From Acidimicrobium sp. (GTDB taxonomy: Bacteria; Actinomycetota; Acidimicrobiia; Acidimicrobiales; Ilumatobacteraceae), in assembly GCA_002737635.1 (NCBI GenBank), contig NSIC01000002.1:1-46063 (forward strand): a DNA stretch of 46,063 bases, written 5' to 3'. Shown here piece by piece: positions 32,792 to 41,367 of the stretch; positions within the stretch are counted from its first letter, which is position 1, and each line of letters begins with the position of its first letter. Under the pieces are notes generated by a model. The model had not been told where the DNA came from. It searched no databases and worked only from the letters and a program-made list of their open reading frames with translations. The position numbers and the translations under genes are program-made.

Positions 32792-33934
32792 TTACTTTAC
32801 GCTTGGCAAAGACTGCAACTCTGCCTGCACGAGTTGATCGTCGTCATCTCTATTGATCAACTGATGCAGCCCCAAGCGGGCCGCCGCCCAAACGGCATGC
32901 GCGCGAAGCACCGGGTCTGCGTGATGCAAATATTGTTTTAGTAAATCAACGACTAGGACATCGTTGGCGTCGCCAATGTTGCCAAGAATGATCAAGGCAT
33001 TGCGTCGCAACCACTTTGGGTCGCGATTGGCGATGTACCAAGCGCCAAACTCTTTGATCAGCGCCCCGTCGTCGCTGGTCAAGATTTTTGCGACCGAGAC
33101 CCATGCCTTAGGTTGCTTAACCGACATCGCAACCGTTGAAATATTTGATTTTTTCTCAAACCGAATGGTCGGAGGACAAACCTCTTGACAATCGTCGCAA
33201 CCGTAAATGCGATCGCCGAGAGCGACGCGATAATTGCGGTCGAATACACCGGGTTTTTGCAACAACCACGCCAGACATTTATTGGCATCAATCACCCCTG
33301 GGGCAACTATTGCGTTTGTCGGGCAGTTGTCGAGGCATCGCCGACAAGACGCGCAACCCTCTTCGACTGGCTGAGCTGCCACCGCCAGTTCGGCGCTAGT
33401 AATGACACATCCCAAAACAAAATAACTGCCAGCACCAGAAATTAAAAGGTTTGAGTTTTTTCCGAACCAACCCAAGCCGGCCTGATATGCAACTTCGCGG
33501 TCGACCATTGCGTTGTCATCTGCAAGCACGACAGCGCGATGACCATCGAGTTCGAGTTGACGCGCGATTTGACCGAGCGACTGGCGCAACTGCGCATAAA
33601 AATCTGACCATACATACCGGGCGATCCGTGCCGATAGCTCGTTAATTTTTTCTGGAGCCTGTGAAGAAGAGTATGAATACGCGCCGACGATGACCGATCG
33701 TGCTGAAGGCAAGGTTTTGGTCGGGTCGGTGCTGCGCTCTGGGTTGCGATAAGTGAACTGCATTTGATTATGCAGACCTTGTTCTTTGCGCTGATTGATC
33801 GCCTGTCGTGCGCGATGCAAAACTTCGGCGCTAGCGACACCAACGTGATCAAGCCCGGCCTTACGGCCAAGACTCAAAAGTTGGGCTGTATAACCTGAGT
33901 TGTCGGTTGAACCTGTTTCGTCAGCTAACTGCAC
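32792..33934 (-). CDS. queG: Epoxyqueuosine reductase
   Basis: The 380-residue iron-sulfur enzyme makes queuosine in tRNA, using cobalamin. The N-terminal DUF1730 region is followed by the ferredoxin-like pair CASCRRCLDNCPTNAIV and CDDCQEVCPP, and a C-terminal HEAT-like helical region (DPVLRAHAVWAAARLG). The GTG start lies 14 bases inside the end of the cysteine-rich gene upstream. No other queuosine gene is in the window, so the precursor may be salvaged or made elsewhere. Confidence 0.93.
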   Translation of the reverse strand: MQLADETGSTDNSGYTAQLLSLGRKAGLDHVGVASAEVLHRARQAINQRKEQGLHNQMQFTYRNPERSTDPTKTLPSARSVIVGAYSYSSSQAPEKINELSARIARYVWSDFYAQLRQSLGQIARQLELDGHRAVVLADDNAMVDREVAYQAGLGWFGKNSNLLISGAGSYFVLGCVITSAELAVAAQPVEEGCASCRRCLDNCPTNAIVAPGVIDANKCLAWLLQKPGVFDRNYRVALGDRIYGCDDCQEVCPPTIRFEKKSNISTVAMSVKQPKAWVSVAKILTSDDGALIKEFGAWYIANRDPKWLRRNALIILGNIGDANDVLVVDLLKQYLHHADPVLRAHAVWAAARLGLHQLINRDDDDQLVQAELQSLPSVK

Positions 33935-34178
33935 GATGCCGAAGCGTAGGCACTAAACCAGCATTTGCAAGCATTCGCAGGGTTCTTTGCTCTTCTAGGT
34001 CTAAAACAACGGCTTGAGCGCCTGAATCTTCACAGAAAAACGAAACGACGCAGTCGTCACAGGCCGCACTCGCCCGCATAGCGCAGTCATCGCAACTGAT
34101 CGATAGAACATCGACCGAAATGTCAGTGTTGCCAGACGCAGTGTTGTTAGTTGCTTTGATCGAGGGGAAATCTTGCAC
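33921..34178 (-). CDS. Small cysteine-rich protein
   Basis: The 85-residue protein has two CxDC motifs close together, ISCDDCAMRASAACDDCVV, plus one more Cys (FFCED), suggesting metal binding. The C-terminal half is a Leu/Arg-rich helix. Similar CDDC proteins occur in other actinobacteria; function is unknown. The GTG at 34178 is chosen because AAGGAG lies eight bases upstream at 34187-34192; the longer reading frame to 34250 has no such site. It overlaps queG. Confidence 0.75.
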   Translation of the reverse strand: MQDFPSIKATNNTASGNTDISVDVLSISCDDCAMRASAACDDCVVSFFCEDSGAQAVVLDLEEQRTLRMLANAGLVPTLRHRAVS

Positions 34179-34252
34179 GAACTTTGCTCCTTTTTTTGGG
34201 ACTTGTTGATGTTTTTCTATATCTTCAACATTGCCCGAAGCGTGTTGCACAG

Positions 34253-35104
34253 TTATATCGCGAAAAGTTCAGCCCCTTGTTGCGCGATACCTAAAACCAT
34301 TTTCGCGCCGTTGGCTGGCAACGCATCGTCAACCCGTTGCGCTGAACCGCGATCAACCATTGCCGCAATCGTTGGCCCCGAACCAGACAACCAGGCGCAC
34401 CACGCGCCAGCATCGACGGCTGCTTGAAGTGCCATTTTTGATTCAGGTGATTTAATGAATCGCAAATCTTGATGCAGACGGTCTCCGGTTGCAACCGACA
34501 ATGCACGAATGTCACCTGCAGCCAGTGCGGCCACCAAAAGCGCAGTGCGCCCGACGTTGAAAACTGCATCTTCGAACTTAATTTCTGTTGGCAATTTTGT
34601 CCGCGACTCTTTGGTCGAAGTCTGTTTTTGCGGCACCCAAACGATGATTGCCGGATCAAGCGGTGTTGGTATTCGCACAGCGAAACCACCGACACTGGCG
34701 ACAAAACCGCCAAACATCGACGCCGCTGCATTGTCGGGGTGACCTTCAAGTTCGCTGGCTGTGCGCAAGATGTCGAGTTTGGCTTCGTCGAATTCTTTTT
34801 CGCCTGCACCGTGTTTTTCGGCGTGCGCCAAAATGCAACCAGCAACTCGAGCCGCGCCACTAAAACCCAGACCCTTGCCCATCGGCATTTGTGAACGCAC
34901 CCACAAATCTTGCGTGCCACCACAATGGCGAAACGCAACTGTCAGCGGATGATTTTCATCGGCGTCGTTCGATTCAGCGGGAGCATTGCCGAACCCCGCT
35001 TCGAGATGCAAGTCAAGCGCCAACCCTAAGACATCAAAACCAGGGCCAAGGTTTGCCGAACTCGCGGGCACGCGAACAGCAACTGGTTTTTTCTTAACAC
35101 TCAT
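34253..35104 (-). CDS. thrB: Homoserine kinase
   Basis: The 283-residue GHMP kinase phosphorylates homoserine for threonine synthesis. Motifs: VRVPASSANLGPGFD, the ATP-binding PMGKGLGFSGAA (PxGxGLGSSAA type, with Phe replacing one Ser), GHPDNAAASMFGGF and the C-terminal LSGSGPTIAAMV. It is slightly shorter than typical ThrB. thrC and hom are not in the window. Lies 5 bases from trpD. Confidence 0.93.
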   Translation of the reverse strand: MSVKKKPVAVRVPASSANLGPGFDVLGLALDLHLEAGFGNAPAESNDADENHPLTVAFRHCGGTQDLWVRSQMPMGKGLGFSGAARVAGCILAHAEKHGAGEKEFDEAKLDILRTASELEGHPDNAAASMFGGFVASVGGFAVRIPTPLDPAIIVWVPQKQTSTKESRTKLPTEIKFEDAVFNVGRTALLVAALAAGDIRALSVATGDRLHQDLRFIKSPESKMALQAAVDAGAWCAWLSGSGPTIAAMVDRGSAQRVDDALPANGAKMVLGIAQQGAELFAI

Positions 35105-35109
35105 AGCTT

Positions 35110-36174
35110 TTATTGTGCCATCTGTTTGGCGGCATCAACGCTGACGCGAATTAATTCATCAAGAACATCTCGTGCTGCGCCAGAATCAATTGAGTCAAAT
35201 GCAATTTCGAGACCTTGATGCATGTCATCGGCTTTGCCGGCGACCACGATTCCAGCGGCAGCATTGAGCGCGACAATATTTCTGACCGCACCTTTTTGAC
35301 CGTCTAACAAATCGCGAAAAATCTTGGCGTTATCTTTCGGTGAACCACCGCGCACCGCGGCAACATCGGCATACTCAAGGCCGAATAATGTCGCGTCAAT
35401 TTCGAACTCACGCATTTTTCCAGAGTTCACTTCGACCACTCTGCACGGGCCACTGAGCGATAGTTCATCCATTGAGCCGTGTCCGTGCACAACCCAAGCA
35501 CGCTTGACGCCGCGTGTCGCGAGCGCCTTGGCCATCACATTGGCAGCCGCCGGGTCACCGACGCCGACGACCATATAAGAAATCAGTGCAGGGTTGGCCA
35601 TTGGTCCGAGCAAGTTGAAAACGGTCGGCACGCCGATTTCACGACGAGACGGACCAGTAAATCTGAACGCCGGATGAAACCTCTGAGCGAAACAAAAACC
35701 AAAACCAGTTTCTTCGACGCACTTGGTCACGCCGACGCCGTCTAATTCGATCGCCACGCCGAGCGCCTCGAGCACATCAGCGGCACCGCTCTTCGACGAC
35801 GATGCTCGACTGCCGTGTTTGCAAACCGGAATCTTCGCACCCGCAGCGACGAGACCCGCCATCGTCGAGATATTTACCGAGTAACTGTGATCGCCGCCAG
35901 TGCCGACAATGTCTAATGCACGTTGGGCAACTTCGTCTGGCAAGAAGACGCGCTCGGCGGCGCGACGAACCTCGGCCAACATGCCCTCGAGTTCAATTTC
36001 GGTTTCCCCTTTGGCGCGAAGTGCCACGATGAACGCCGTTATCTGCGATGGTGTCGCCTCACCCGAAAGCACCGAGCGCATCGCCGCGCCAGCATGACTT
36101 GCGCTTAAATCTTTGGCGGCCAAAAGTTGCGAAATAACTTGCGGCCATGAACCGGCAACGTCGATTTCGCTCAT
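35110..36174 (-). CDS. trpD: Anthranilate phosphoribosyltransferase
   Basis: The 354-residue enzyme makes N-(5-phosphoribosyl)anthranilate in tryptophan synthesis. The PRPP motif is DIVGTGGDHSYSVNIST; CKHGSRASSSKSGAADVLE and FCFAQRFHPAF (anthranilate site) follow, then VFNLLGPMANP. Other trp genes are absent nearby. Stand-alone trpD genes next to unrelated biosynthesis genes are common in actinobacteria. Confidence 0.95.
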   Translation of the reverse strand: MSEIDVAGSWPQVISQLLAAKDLSASHAGAAMRSVLSGEATPSQITAFIVALRAKGETEIELEGMLAEVRRAAERVFLPDEVAQRALDIVGTGGDHSYSVNISTMAGLVAAGAKIPVCKHGSRASSSKSGAADVLEALGVAIELDGVGVTKCVEETGFGFCFAQRFHPAFRFTGPSRREIGVPTVFNLLGPMANPALISYMVVGVGDPAAANVMAKALATRGVKRAWVVHGHGSMDELSLSGPCRVVEVNSGKMREFEIDATLFGLEYADVAAVRGGSPKDNAKIFRDLLDGQKGAVRNIVALNAAAGIVVAGKADDMHQGLEIAFDSIDSGAARDVLDELIRVSVDAAKQMAQ

Positions 36175-36186
36175 GCGAAAAGCCTC

Positions 36187-36423
36187 TTAAGCGCTGCGGC
36201 GGGTCCGCAACAACTTGCGGCGTTCACGGGCAGATGTGCCACCCCAAACGCCTTGTTTCTCACGACTGTCGAGTGCATACGTCAAACACGCTATGCGCAC
36301 TTTGCACTCACTGCAGACTGATTTTGCTTGACTGCAGTTTTCTTCATTATCTGGGTAGAAAATCTGGGGGTCAAGACCCTGGCAAGCGCCGTTGCTGCGC
36401 CAACTCAAGTCGATTTCAGGCAC
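36187..36423 (-). CDS. WhiB family iron-sulfur regulator
   Basis: The 78-residue protein has the four cysteines of the WhiB [4Fe-4S] site (GACQG, ENCSQ, CSECKVRIAC) and the GVWGGTSARERR turn, followed by a basic tail RRKLLRTRR for DNA contact. WhiB proteins act with the main sigma factor. The GTG at 36423 is chosen because AAGGGGG lies five bases upstream; a GTG at 36450 without a clear site would add nine residues. The WhiB subtype is not resolved. Confidence 0.94.
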   Translation of the reverse strand: MPEIDLSWRSNGACQGLDPQIFYPDNEENCSQAKSVCSECKVRIACLTYALDSREKQGVWGGTSARERRKLLRTRRSA

Positions 36424-36452
36424 GCGAACCCCCTTGTTCTCGTCGCGCACAG

Positions 36453-36481
36453 ACTAGAACTTGGGTGTAACGCCACGCCAA
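36453..36481 (-). promoter_or_regulatory. Candidate whiB promoter
   Basis: On the minus strand TTGGCG (36476-36481) and TCTAGT (36453-36458) are 17 bases apart, 30 to 50 bases before the whiB GTG. Both hexamers are partial matches to the sigma-70-type consensus, so this is only a candidate. The 118-base gap holds no other feature I can support. Confidence 0.4.
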
Positions 36482-36541
36482 TCGGCTATTTTCTGCGCCA
36501 CTGCACGCCGCAGCGACTGTTGATGGTTCGCGTCTAAGTTT

Positions 36542-37156
36542 CTAGTCGCGCAAATCTGTGAGCAATTCGGTGACGGTGAAATCAGCGAGTTGCACTACTT
36601 CGAGATAATTCGACAAAGTCGAGACAATCTGCACATCACCCTTTGCGAACTCGGCGACCTGTTGGGGTGTGAATTCAAAGCGGATGTAATGCACCGCGGC
36701 TGTCACAGTCTCGCGGGTCAATTGTTCGGCATGCGCCTCGTCGGCTATTGATTTCACAACTTCGCCATTTGCCAGTTTGATCGCGATCGATTTTTCGATG
36801 TCGACAAGTTTGGTCAGCCACTCGCGCATCTGATCGTCTGTCACCAATTCGATAAACACGGTTGCGCATAGTTGACCCGCCTCGGGGATCAACGGGTTAT
36901 AGGCCTTCAATTCTTCGAGTACGCCCTCATCGCTGACGACTCGCTCGACTCGCAACATCTCTTGAATTTGAGACTGCATCGTCGCACGATTTTCAAACAT
37001 CACGGTGACGATCGTGCCGAGCGCAATTCGGCGCCGACGCTTCAACTCCATGATTTCTGCACGACGCGTCTCACGAATTCGTTCGTAGGCGCGTTGCTCT
37101 AAAATATCGCCGAGCACTAATTTTCGGTTGCTGTTTGTTTGGGTCATTGTTGTCAT
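36542..37156 (-). CDS. DUF3501 family protein
   Basis: The 204-residue protein is mostly helical, with RREEIMELKRRRRI-like basic text near residue 35 (here RRAEIMELKRRRRIALG) followed by VTVMFENRATMQSQIQEML, and HYIRFEFTP near the end. These fit DUF3501, a family regularly encoded beside an iron-sulfur CCG-domain protein and rubrerythrin, as here. The biochemical role is unknown. It starts 2 bases after the iron-sulfur protein's stop, so the two are probably co-translated. Confidence 0.85.
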   Translation of the reverse strand: MTTMTQTNSNRKLVLGDILEQRAYERIRETRRAEIMELKRRRRIALGTIVTVMFENRATMQSQIQEMLRVERVVSDEGVLEELKAYNPLIPEAGQLCATVFIELVTDDQMREWLTKLVDIEKSIAIKLANGEVVKSIADEAHAEQLTRETVTAAVHYIRFEFTPQQVAEFAKGDVQIVSTLSNYLEVVQLADFTVTELLTDLRD

Positions 37157-37158
37157 AT

Positions 37159-38466
37159 TTATTTTCCTTCTGGTTTGATTCCGTAGGCGCGAGCCACAAC
37201 TTCAAGTGGATGAAGCGGTGTCTCGCCTGTTTGTTCTGTAATCGCAGTATTTGCAAGGTGGCAGTCGCCCGCTACAACTTCTGAGGCGGCTTCGCGCACC
37301 ATCTCACCGAGTTTTGCAGCGATCGGCAACGAGAGTTCGGCATTTTCTGCGCGCAACCCCCACATGCCGTCGATGCCCGAACATTGCTGCACAAGTTTTA
37401 TCTTTGTGCCTGTCAACTTCATTAGATCGCGACTTTTCAAACCGATGTTTTGCGCGCGCAAGTGACACGGCGTGTGATAGGTAACAGACTCTGGCACTTC
37501 TCCGACGAAATTCGTGTCGAGCGAAGAGCCTTCGGTCTTGTGAACCTTCATCAGATATTCGGCTGCATCGTAGGTATTCTCGGCAACGAGTTTGGCGTCC
37601 GGCCCACCGACATAGTCGAGATAATCTTTTTTCAAGACATAACCACATGTGGGTTGCGGCACGACGATGTCTGTGCCTTTGCGCACTTCTGCAGCAAGCA
37701 TTGCGACATTTTTAATGGCAACTTTTGTGAACTGCGCCATGTCACCGCTGTGCAAGAACGGCGCACCGCAACAACCTGCGTCGCTGAGACTGCACTCGAT
37801 GCCATTGCGCTCGTAAACATTGACCAGTGCGTGGCCAATTTTTGGTTCTTGATATTCGACAAGACAAGTCGGATAGACAGTGACTTTGCCCTGCAACTTT
37901 TCGATAACCGCTTTGGGCCGACGATTGAACCAAGTCGAAAAACGCTGGCGCGCAAACGCCGGCAACAATCTGACGCTCGACACGCCTGCAGTTTTTTCGA
38001 CAAGTTTGCGCACGATCGAACCAGCTTTGGCGCCCATCACCATGTTGGCAATCGGTCCAGAAGAAGTCGCCGCCATACCCAATGCATCAGTGCGACCGAG
38101 CATTGCAGTCGTCACTTTGTTGCGCACCGACATATGGCCGTTGGCGCGGCGCATTGCATCAACCCGCAACATCAAACGCGGAAAGTCAAGCGCCCATTCG
38201 TGCTGGCCGGGTGTATACGGACAATTGACATAGCAAAGCTTGCATTGAAAACATTCGTCGGCAACATGGTCTTGCTGCGCTGGCGTCATCTTGCCCGCGT
38301 CTTGATCATCGTGTTGGTCGATATAACTGAATAAAGTCGGAAAGCTCGGACAAAACTTGAAGCACAAACGACATCCATGACAAAGGTCGTAGACCCGGGT
38401 CAGCTCTTCGCGAGTGTCTGCTTCATTTAAATAAACCGGTGTGAGCGGGTCATATGTAATTGTCAT
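37159..38466 (-). CDS. Iron-sulfur oxidoreductase with two CCG domains (GlpC/HdrD-like)
   Basis: The 435-residue protein has two [4Fe-4S] motifs near the N-terminus (CHGCRLCFKFCPSFP and CFQCKLCYVNCPYTP), then two cysteine-rich CCG domains: CCGAPFLHSGD with PTCGYVLKK, and TPCHLRAQNIG with QCSGIDGMWG. Such proteins pass electrons between a membrane or flavoprotein partner and another acceptor. With rubrerythrin upstream and DUF3501 downstream, a role as electron donor in peroxide reduction is inferred. The glpD here is of the aerobic type, so the anaerobic GlpABC role is unlikely. Confidence 0.9.
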   Translation of the reverse strand: MTITYDPLTPVYLNEADTREELTRVYDLCHGCRLCFKFCPSFPTLFSYIDQHDDQDAGKMTPAQQDHVADECFQCKLCYVNCPYTPGQHEWALDFPRLMLRVDAMRRANGHMSVRNKVTTAMLGRTDALGMAATSSGPIANMVMGAKAGSIVRKLVEKTAGVSSVRLLPAFARQRFSTWFNRRPKAVIEKLQGKVTVYPTCLVEYQEPKIGHALVNVYERNGIECSLSDAGCCGAPFLHSGDMAQFTKVAIKNVAMLAAEVRKGTDIVVPQPTCGYVLKKDYLDYVGGPDAKLVAENTYDAAEYLMKVHKTEGSSLDTNFVGEVPESVTYHTPCHLRAQNIGLKSRDLMKLTGTKIKLVQQCSGIDGMWGLRAENAELSLPIAAKLGEMVREAASEVVAGDCHLANTAITEQTGETPLHPLEVVARAYGIKPEGK

Positions 38467-38530
38467 GAACTAAAAATCTCTCATGCCGTCAGGCAAAAAA
38501 TCAAAATATAAAAATTGAAAACAATCTCGA

Positions 38531-38589
38531 TGTTGGTGCCACAAGCCTGAGCCTATGACACCAACACGACACCAACACGACACCAACAC
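38531..38589. repeat. Three 11-bp tandem repeats plus inverted copy
   Basis: The 162-base gap between rubrerythrin and the iron-sulfur gene holds three exact copies of gacaccaacac at 38557-38567, 38568-38578 and 38579-38589. An inverted 8-base copy (tgttggtg, 38531-38538) can pair with the first repeat around a 20-base loop. The rest of the gap is A/T rich with stop codons in several frames. The repeats could be a regulator-binding array for the iron-sulfur/DUF3501 genes. Confidence 0.75.
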
Positions 38590-38629
38590 GAAATAATCGC
38601 TGGCGAGTTACTAATTAACTACTAATTAA

Positions 38630-39049
38630 TTAACCGAGCGCCTTAAGGCCCTCACCAAATCGACCAGCATGGCTCTTCTCTGCTCGCGCAAGAGTTTCGA
38701 ACCAGTCGGCAATTTCTGTGAATCCTTCTTCGCGCGCAGTCTTGGAAAAACCTGGATACATCTGCGTGTATTCATATGTTTCACCGGCAACCGATGCTTT
38801 GAAGTTGTCTGCGGTCTCGCCGATTGGCTCGCCTGAAGCTGGGTCGCCAACTTCTGCGAGATAGTCGAGGTGACCGTGTGCGTGACCGGTTTCGCCTTCA
38901 GCAACAGATCGGAACAATGCCGCTGCATCTGGGTAGCCCTCTATGTCTGCCTTCTGTGCGAACCACAAGTATCGACGATTTGCTTGGCTCTCGCCGGCAA
39001 ACGCATGCTTGAGATTCTCATGTGTTTTCGTGCCATTTAGCTTGGCCAT
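38630..39049 (-). CDS. Rubrerythrin-like diiron protein without rubredoxin domain
   Basis: The 139-residue four-helix ferritin-like protein shows the expected diiron ligands: [48 protein letters not shown] and [12 protein letters not shown]. The C-terminal rubredoxin domain (two CxxC) of classical rubrerythrin is absent, so electrons must come from another protein, possibly the iron-sulfur protein downstream. Peroxide reduction is the known family role. ATG start with GGAG six bases upstream. It follows a Fur-family gene. Confidence 0.93.
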   Translation of the reverse strand: MAKLNGTKTHENLKHAFAGESQANRRYLWFAQKADIEGYPDAAALFRSVAEGETGHAHGHLDYLAEVGDPASGEPIGETADNFKASVAGETYEYTQMYPGFSKTAREEGFTEIADWFETLARAEKSHAGRFGEGLKALG

Positions 39050-39097
39050 GATTTTCTCCGTTTCTATTTTGGTTGTTGTTTATTTCTTGAATTGCAC

Positions 39098-39598
39098 TTA
39101 CTTGGTTTTTGCTACTTGCTTTTTCGCCTGATGACCAGGAGATCTCTTGGTTGATTCACCGCATCGAGTGCACTTGCCGTGAAACACCACGCCGACATCG
39201 TTGACTTCGTAGCCAGCACCCTCACCACGAATTTTTGGTGTGGATGAGATCTCGACATCGTGAATCGAACCGCACGATTCGCAAACGAAGTGGTGATGCT
39301 CACCCATGTTCGGGTCGAAGCGTTTTGCACCATCGCCCACATCGACCAACTGCAACTCGCCCATTTCGGCAAGTTCACCCAATGTCTGATAAACCGTGCG
39401 CAACGAAATGCCGGGCATTTGCTTGCTGGCAACTTCGAACAGGCTCTCGGCCGATGGATGGGCCTTGTTTTCGTGCAATAGACCGAAAAGCAGCTGCCGC
39501 TGGGGGGTGAGCTTCAGCTGCTTTTCGCGAAATATTTGGGCCAATTGCGTTGGTGAATGCACGCTTTTGAAGTTACTCGGTTCAGAGCTAATTTGCAA
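39098..39598 (-). CDS. Fur family regulator, PerR-like by context
   Basis: The 166-residue protein has a winged-helix DNA-binding domain (LTPQRQLLFGLLHENKAHPSAE, GISLRTVYQTLGEL; shown here in parts) and a dimerisation domain with EHHHFVCESCG and the second CxxC, CTRCG, forming a structural zinc site. A Lys-rich tail follows. Its place upstream of rubrerythrin suggests a peroxide sensor. The start is uncertain: TTG at 39598 or GTG at 39562, neither with a clear ribosome site. Confidence 0.9.
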   Translation of the reverse strand: MQISSEPSNFKSVHSPTQLAQIFREKQLKLTPQRQLLFGLLHENKAHPSAESLFEVASKQMPGISLRTVYQTLGELAEMGELQLVDVGDGAKRFDPNMGEHHHFVCESCGSIHDVEISSTPKIRGEGAGYEVNDVGVVFHGKCTRCGESTKRSPGHQAKKQVAKTK

Positions 39599-39608
39599 GT
39601 ATTGCTAA
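39592..39608. promoter_or_regulatory. Candidate operator in the fur-glpD divergent region
   Basis: The inverted repeat tttgcaagtattgctaa has 7-base arms matching at six of seven positions around a 3-base centre and covers the putative fur start. It could be an autoregulatory Fur/PerR site, though its 7-3-7 spacing differs from the classical 7-1-7 box. The remaining 100 bases to glpD must contain both divergent promoters; I could not assign them. Confidence 0.35.
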
Positions 39609-39708
39609 CTAACAATTGATGTGACATTGGCTACTTGGCCAGGCTGATCAAACAATTTGCACGCACCACGAGCCCAACAAAATTGCATTGCTCGTTTAGG
39701 CTAAAACA

Positions 39709-41364
39709 ATGTCCGATATTGATGTTGCCGACCAGCGTCGTCACGCCCTAGACCAATTGCAGACGCAGCAATTTGATGTACTGGTGATCGGCGGGGGCAT
39801 CACCGGTCTTGGCGTCGCCGTCGACGCGGCCACACGCGGCTTAAAAGTTGCGCTTGTCGAGCGCGGAGACTTCGCTTCAGGCACATCTTCGAAAAGCAGC
39901 AAGTTAATTCACGGCGGGGTCAGATACTTGCAACAGGGTGAAGTCGCACTCGTCTACGAGGCACTGCACGAGCGTCATCGACTCAAGCGCAATGCACCTC
40001 ACTTAGTGCAAACGCTGCCATTTATGATTCCGATTTTGAAGCGCGATGGCGTTGTGTCGCGCAAAATCGCTCGTGCTCTTGGCACTGCTTTATGGATGTA
40101 CGACCTGACCGGTGGTTGGCGAATCGGCAAGTTTCATCGTCGACTCAAAGCCGACAAAGCCTTCGCTCACCTGCCGACCATGGACCGCAAGCGACTCGGC
40201 TCGGCATATTTATATTTTGATGCCATGGCCGACGACGCAAGAATCTGCATCGCACTCGCCCGCACGGCTAAAAGTTACGGCGCGTCAGTTCTTAATTACA
40301 CGCGAGTTGAAAAAATACTCCACGACGAGCAAGGCCGTGCATGCGGCGCGATTGTCAAACCTCATGATGGCGACGCTTTCACAGTCAACGCGCGAGTTGT
40401 CGTCAATGCTGCCGGTGTTTGGTCTGACGAAGTGATGACAACCGATGCGGGCAAAAACCCTGAATCGATTCGCCCAGCCAAAGGCGTTCACTTGACTGTG
40501 CCATGGAAACTCGTTCGCAACGACATTGCCGTCGTTATTCCGGTGCCAGGCGATAAACGCAGTCTGTTTTTGGTGCCATGGATCTCAAATTACGACGGCA
40601 CTTATCAATACACATATATAGGTACGACAGATACTGACTACCAAGGCTCAATTGACGACCCACAGTGCACAAACGTCGACATTAATTATGTACTCAAGGC
40701 ACTCAACGCCGCAGTAACTACAAATGTGACTGCCGATGATGTGACCGCAGTGTGGTCGGGGTTGCGACCACTAGTCAAAAGCGTGAGTGGCGAAAAGATC
40801 AGTTCGCGCACGGCCGACTTATCGCGGCGACACAAAGTTTCGAAATCGTCTTCTGGTGTGATCACGATCGCCGGCGGCAAACTGACGACATACCGCAAAA
40901 TGGCACAACATACGGTCGATCAAGTTCTTGAAACTCTGAACATCTCGGCTCGATGCAAGACTAAAAGTCTCAAATTGACTGGCGCCGAAAACAGCTCAAC
41001 AAAGCTCCAGGATAAAACCGCGATGCATCTTCGTGACCGCTTCGGCAGCGAGGCAAAAATTCTCACCGAAATGATCCAGCAAGACCCGAGTCTCGGCGAA
41101 CCATTGATCGCTGGTCTGCCATATTTGCGAGTTGAAGCAGTTTTCGCGGTGCAACACGAAATGGCTCGCGACCTTGACGACATTCTTTCGCGACGCACTC
41201 GGGCGCGAATCATCAATCGGCGCGCAAGCGTCGCCAGCGCCCGAATTGTTGCCGAATTGATCGCACCGTATCTCGGTTGGAGCGACCAAGAGATCAACAA
41301 TCAAGTTCTCAGTTACTGTGATTCGTGTGCAGACGAAGACCACGCGGCGCTCGCATTGCAATAA
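39709..41364 (+). CDS. glpD: Glycerol-3-phosphate dehydrogenase (FAD, aerobic type)
   Basis: The 551-residue flavoprotein oxidises sn-glycerol 3-phosphate to dihydroxyacetone phosphate, passing electrons to quinone at the membrane. The FAD motif is VLVIGGGITGLGVAVDAA, followed by the family signature FASGTSSKSSKLIHGGVRYL, IGTTDTDYQG, and TIAGGKLTTYRKMA. The C-terminal GlpD domain is present. It begins a plus-strand run with the AGPS-like gene (3 bases later) and the second FGGY kinase. Confidence 0.95.
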   Translation: MSDIDVADQRRHALDQLQTQQFDVLVIGGGITGLGVAVDAATRGLKVALVERGDFASGTSSKSSKLIHGGVRYLQQGEVALVYEALHERHRLKRNAPHLVQTLPFMIPILKRDGVVSRKIARALGTALWMYDLTGGWRIGKFHRRLKADKAFAHLPTMDRKRLGSAYLYFDAMADDARICIALARTAKSYGASVLNYTRVEKILHDEQGRACGAIVKPHDGDAFTVNARVVVNAAGVWSDEVMTTDAGKNPESIRPAKGVHLTVPWKLVRNDIAVVIPVPGDKRSLFLVPWISNYDGTYQYTYIGTTDTDYQGSIDDPQCTNVDINYVLKALNAAVTTNVTADDVTAVWSGLRPLVKSVSGEKISSRTADLSRRHKVSKSSSGVITIAGGKLTTYRKMAQHTVDQVLETLNISARCKTKSLKLTGAENSSTKLQDKTAMHLRDRFGSEAKILTEMIQQDPSLGEPLIAGLPYLRVEAVFAVQHEMARDLDDILSRRTRARIINRRASVASARIVAELIAPYLGWSDQEINNQVLSYCDSCADEDHAALALQ

Positions 41365-41367
41365 TTT

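Noticed and set aside
34205-34230. Terminator between thrB and the cysteine-rich gene
   Set aside because: A 6-bp inverted repeat with a 14-base loop is weak and lacks a following U-run.
34291-34938. 215-codon minus-strand open frame
   Set aside because: It overlaps thrB in another frame on the same strand and has no family motifs.
37450-38334. 294-codon plus-strand open frame
   Set aside because: It lies fully antisense to the iron-sulfur protein gene, whose motifs are clear; the product has no recognisable domain.
38531-38589. CRISPR array
   Set aside because: The repeats are 11 bp, directly adjacent without spacers, and no cas genes are present.
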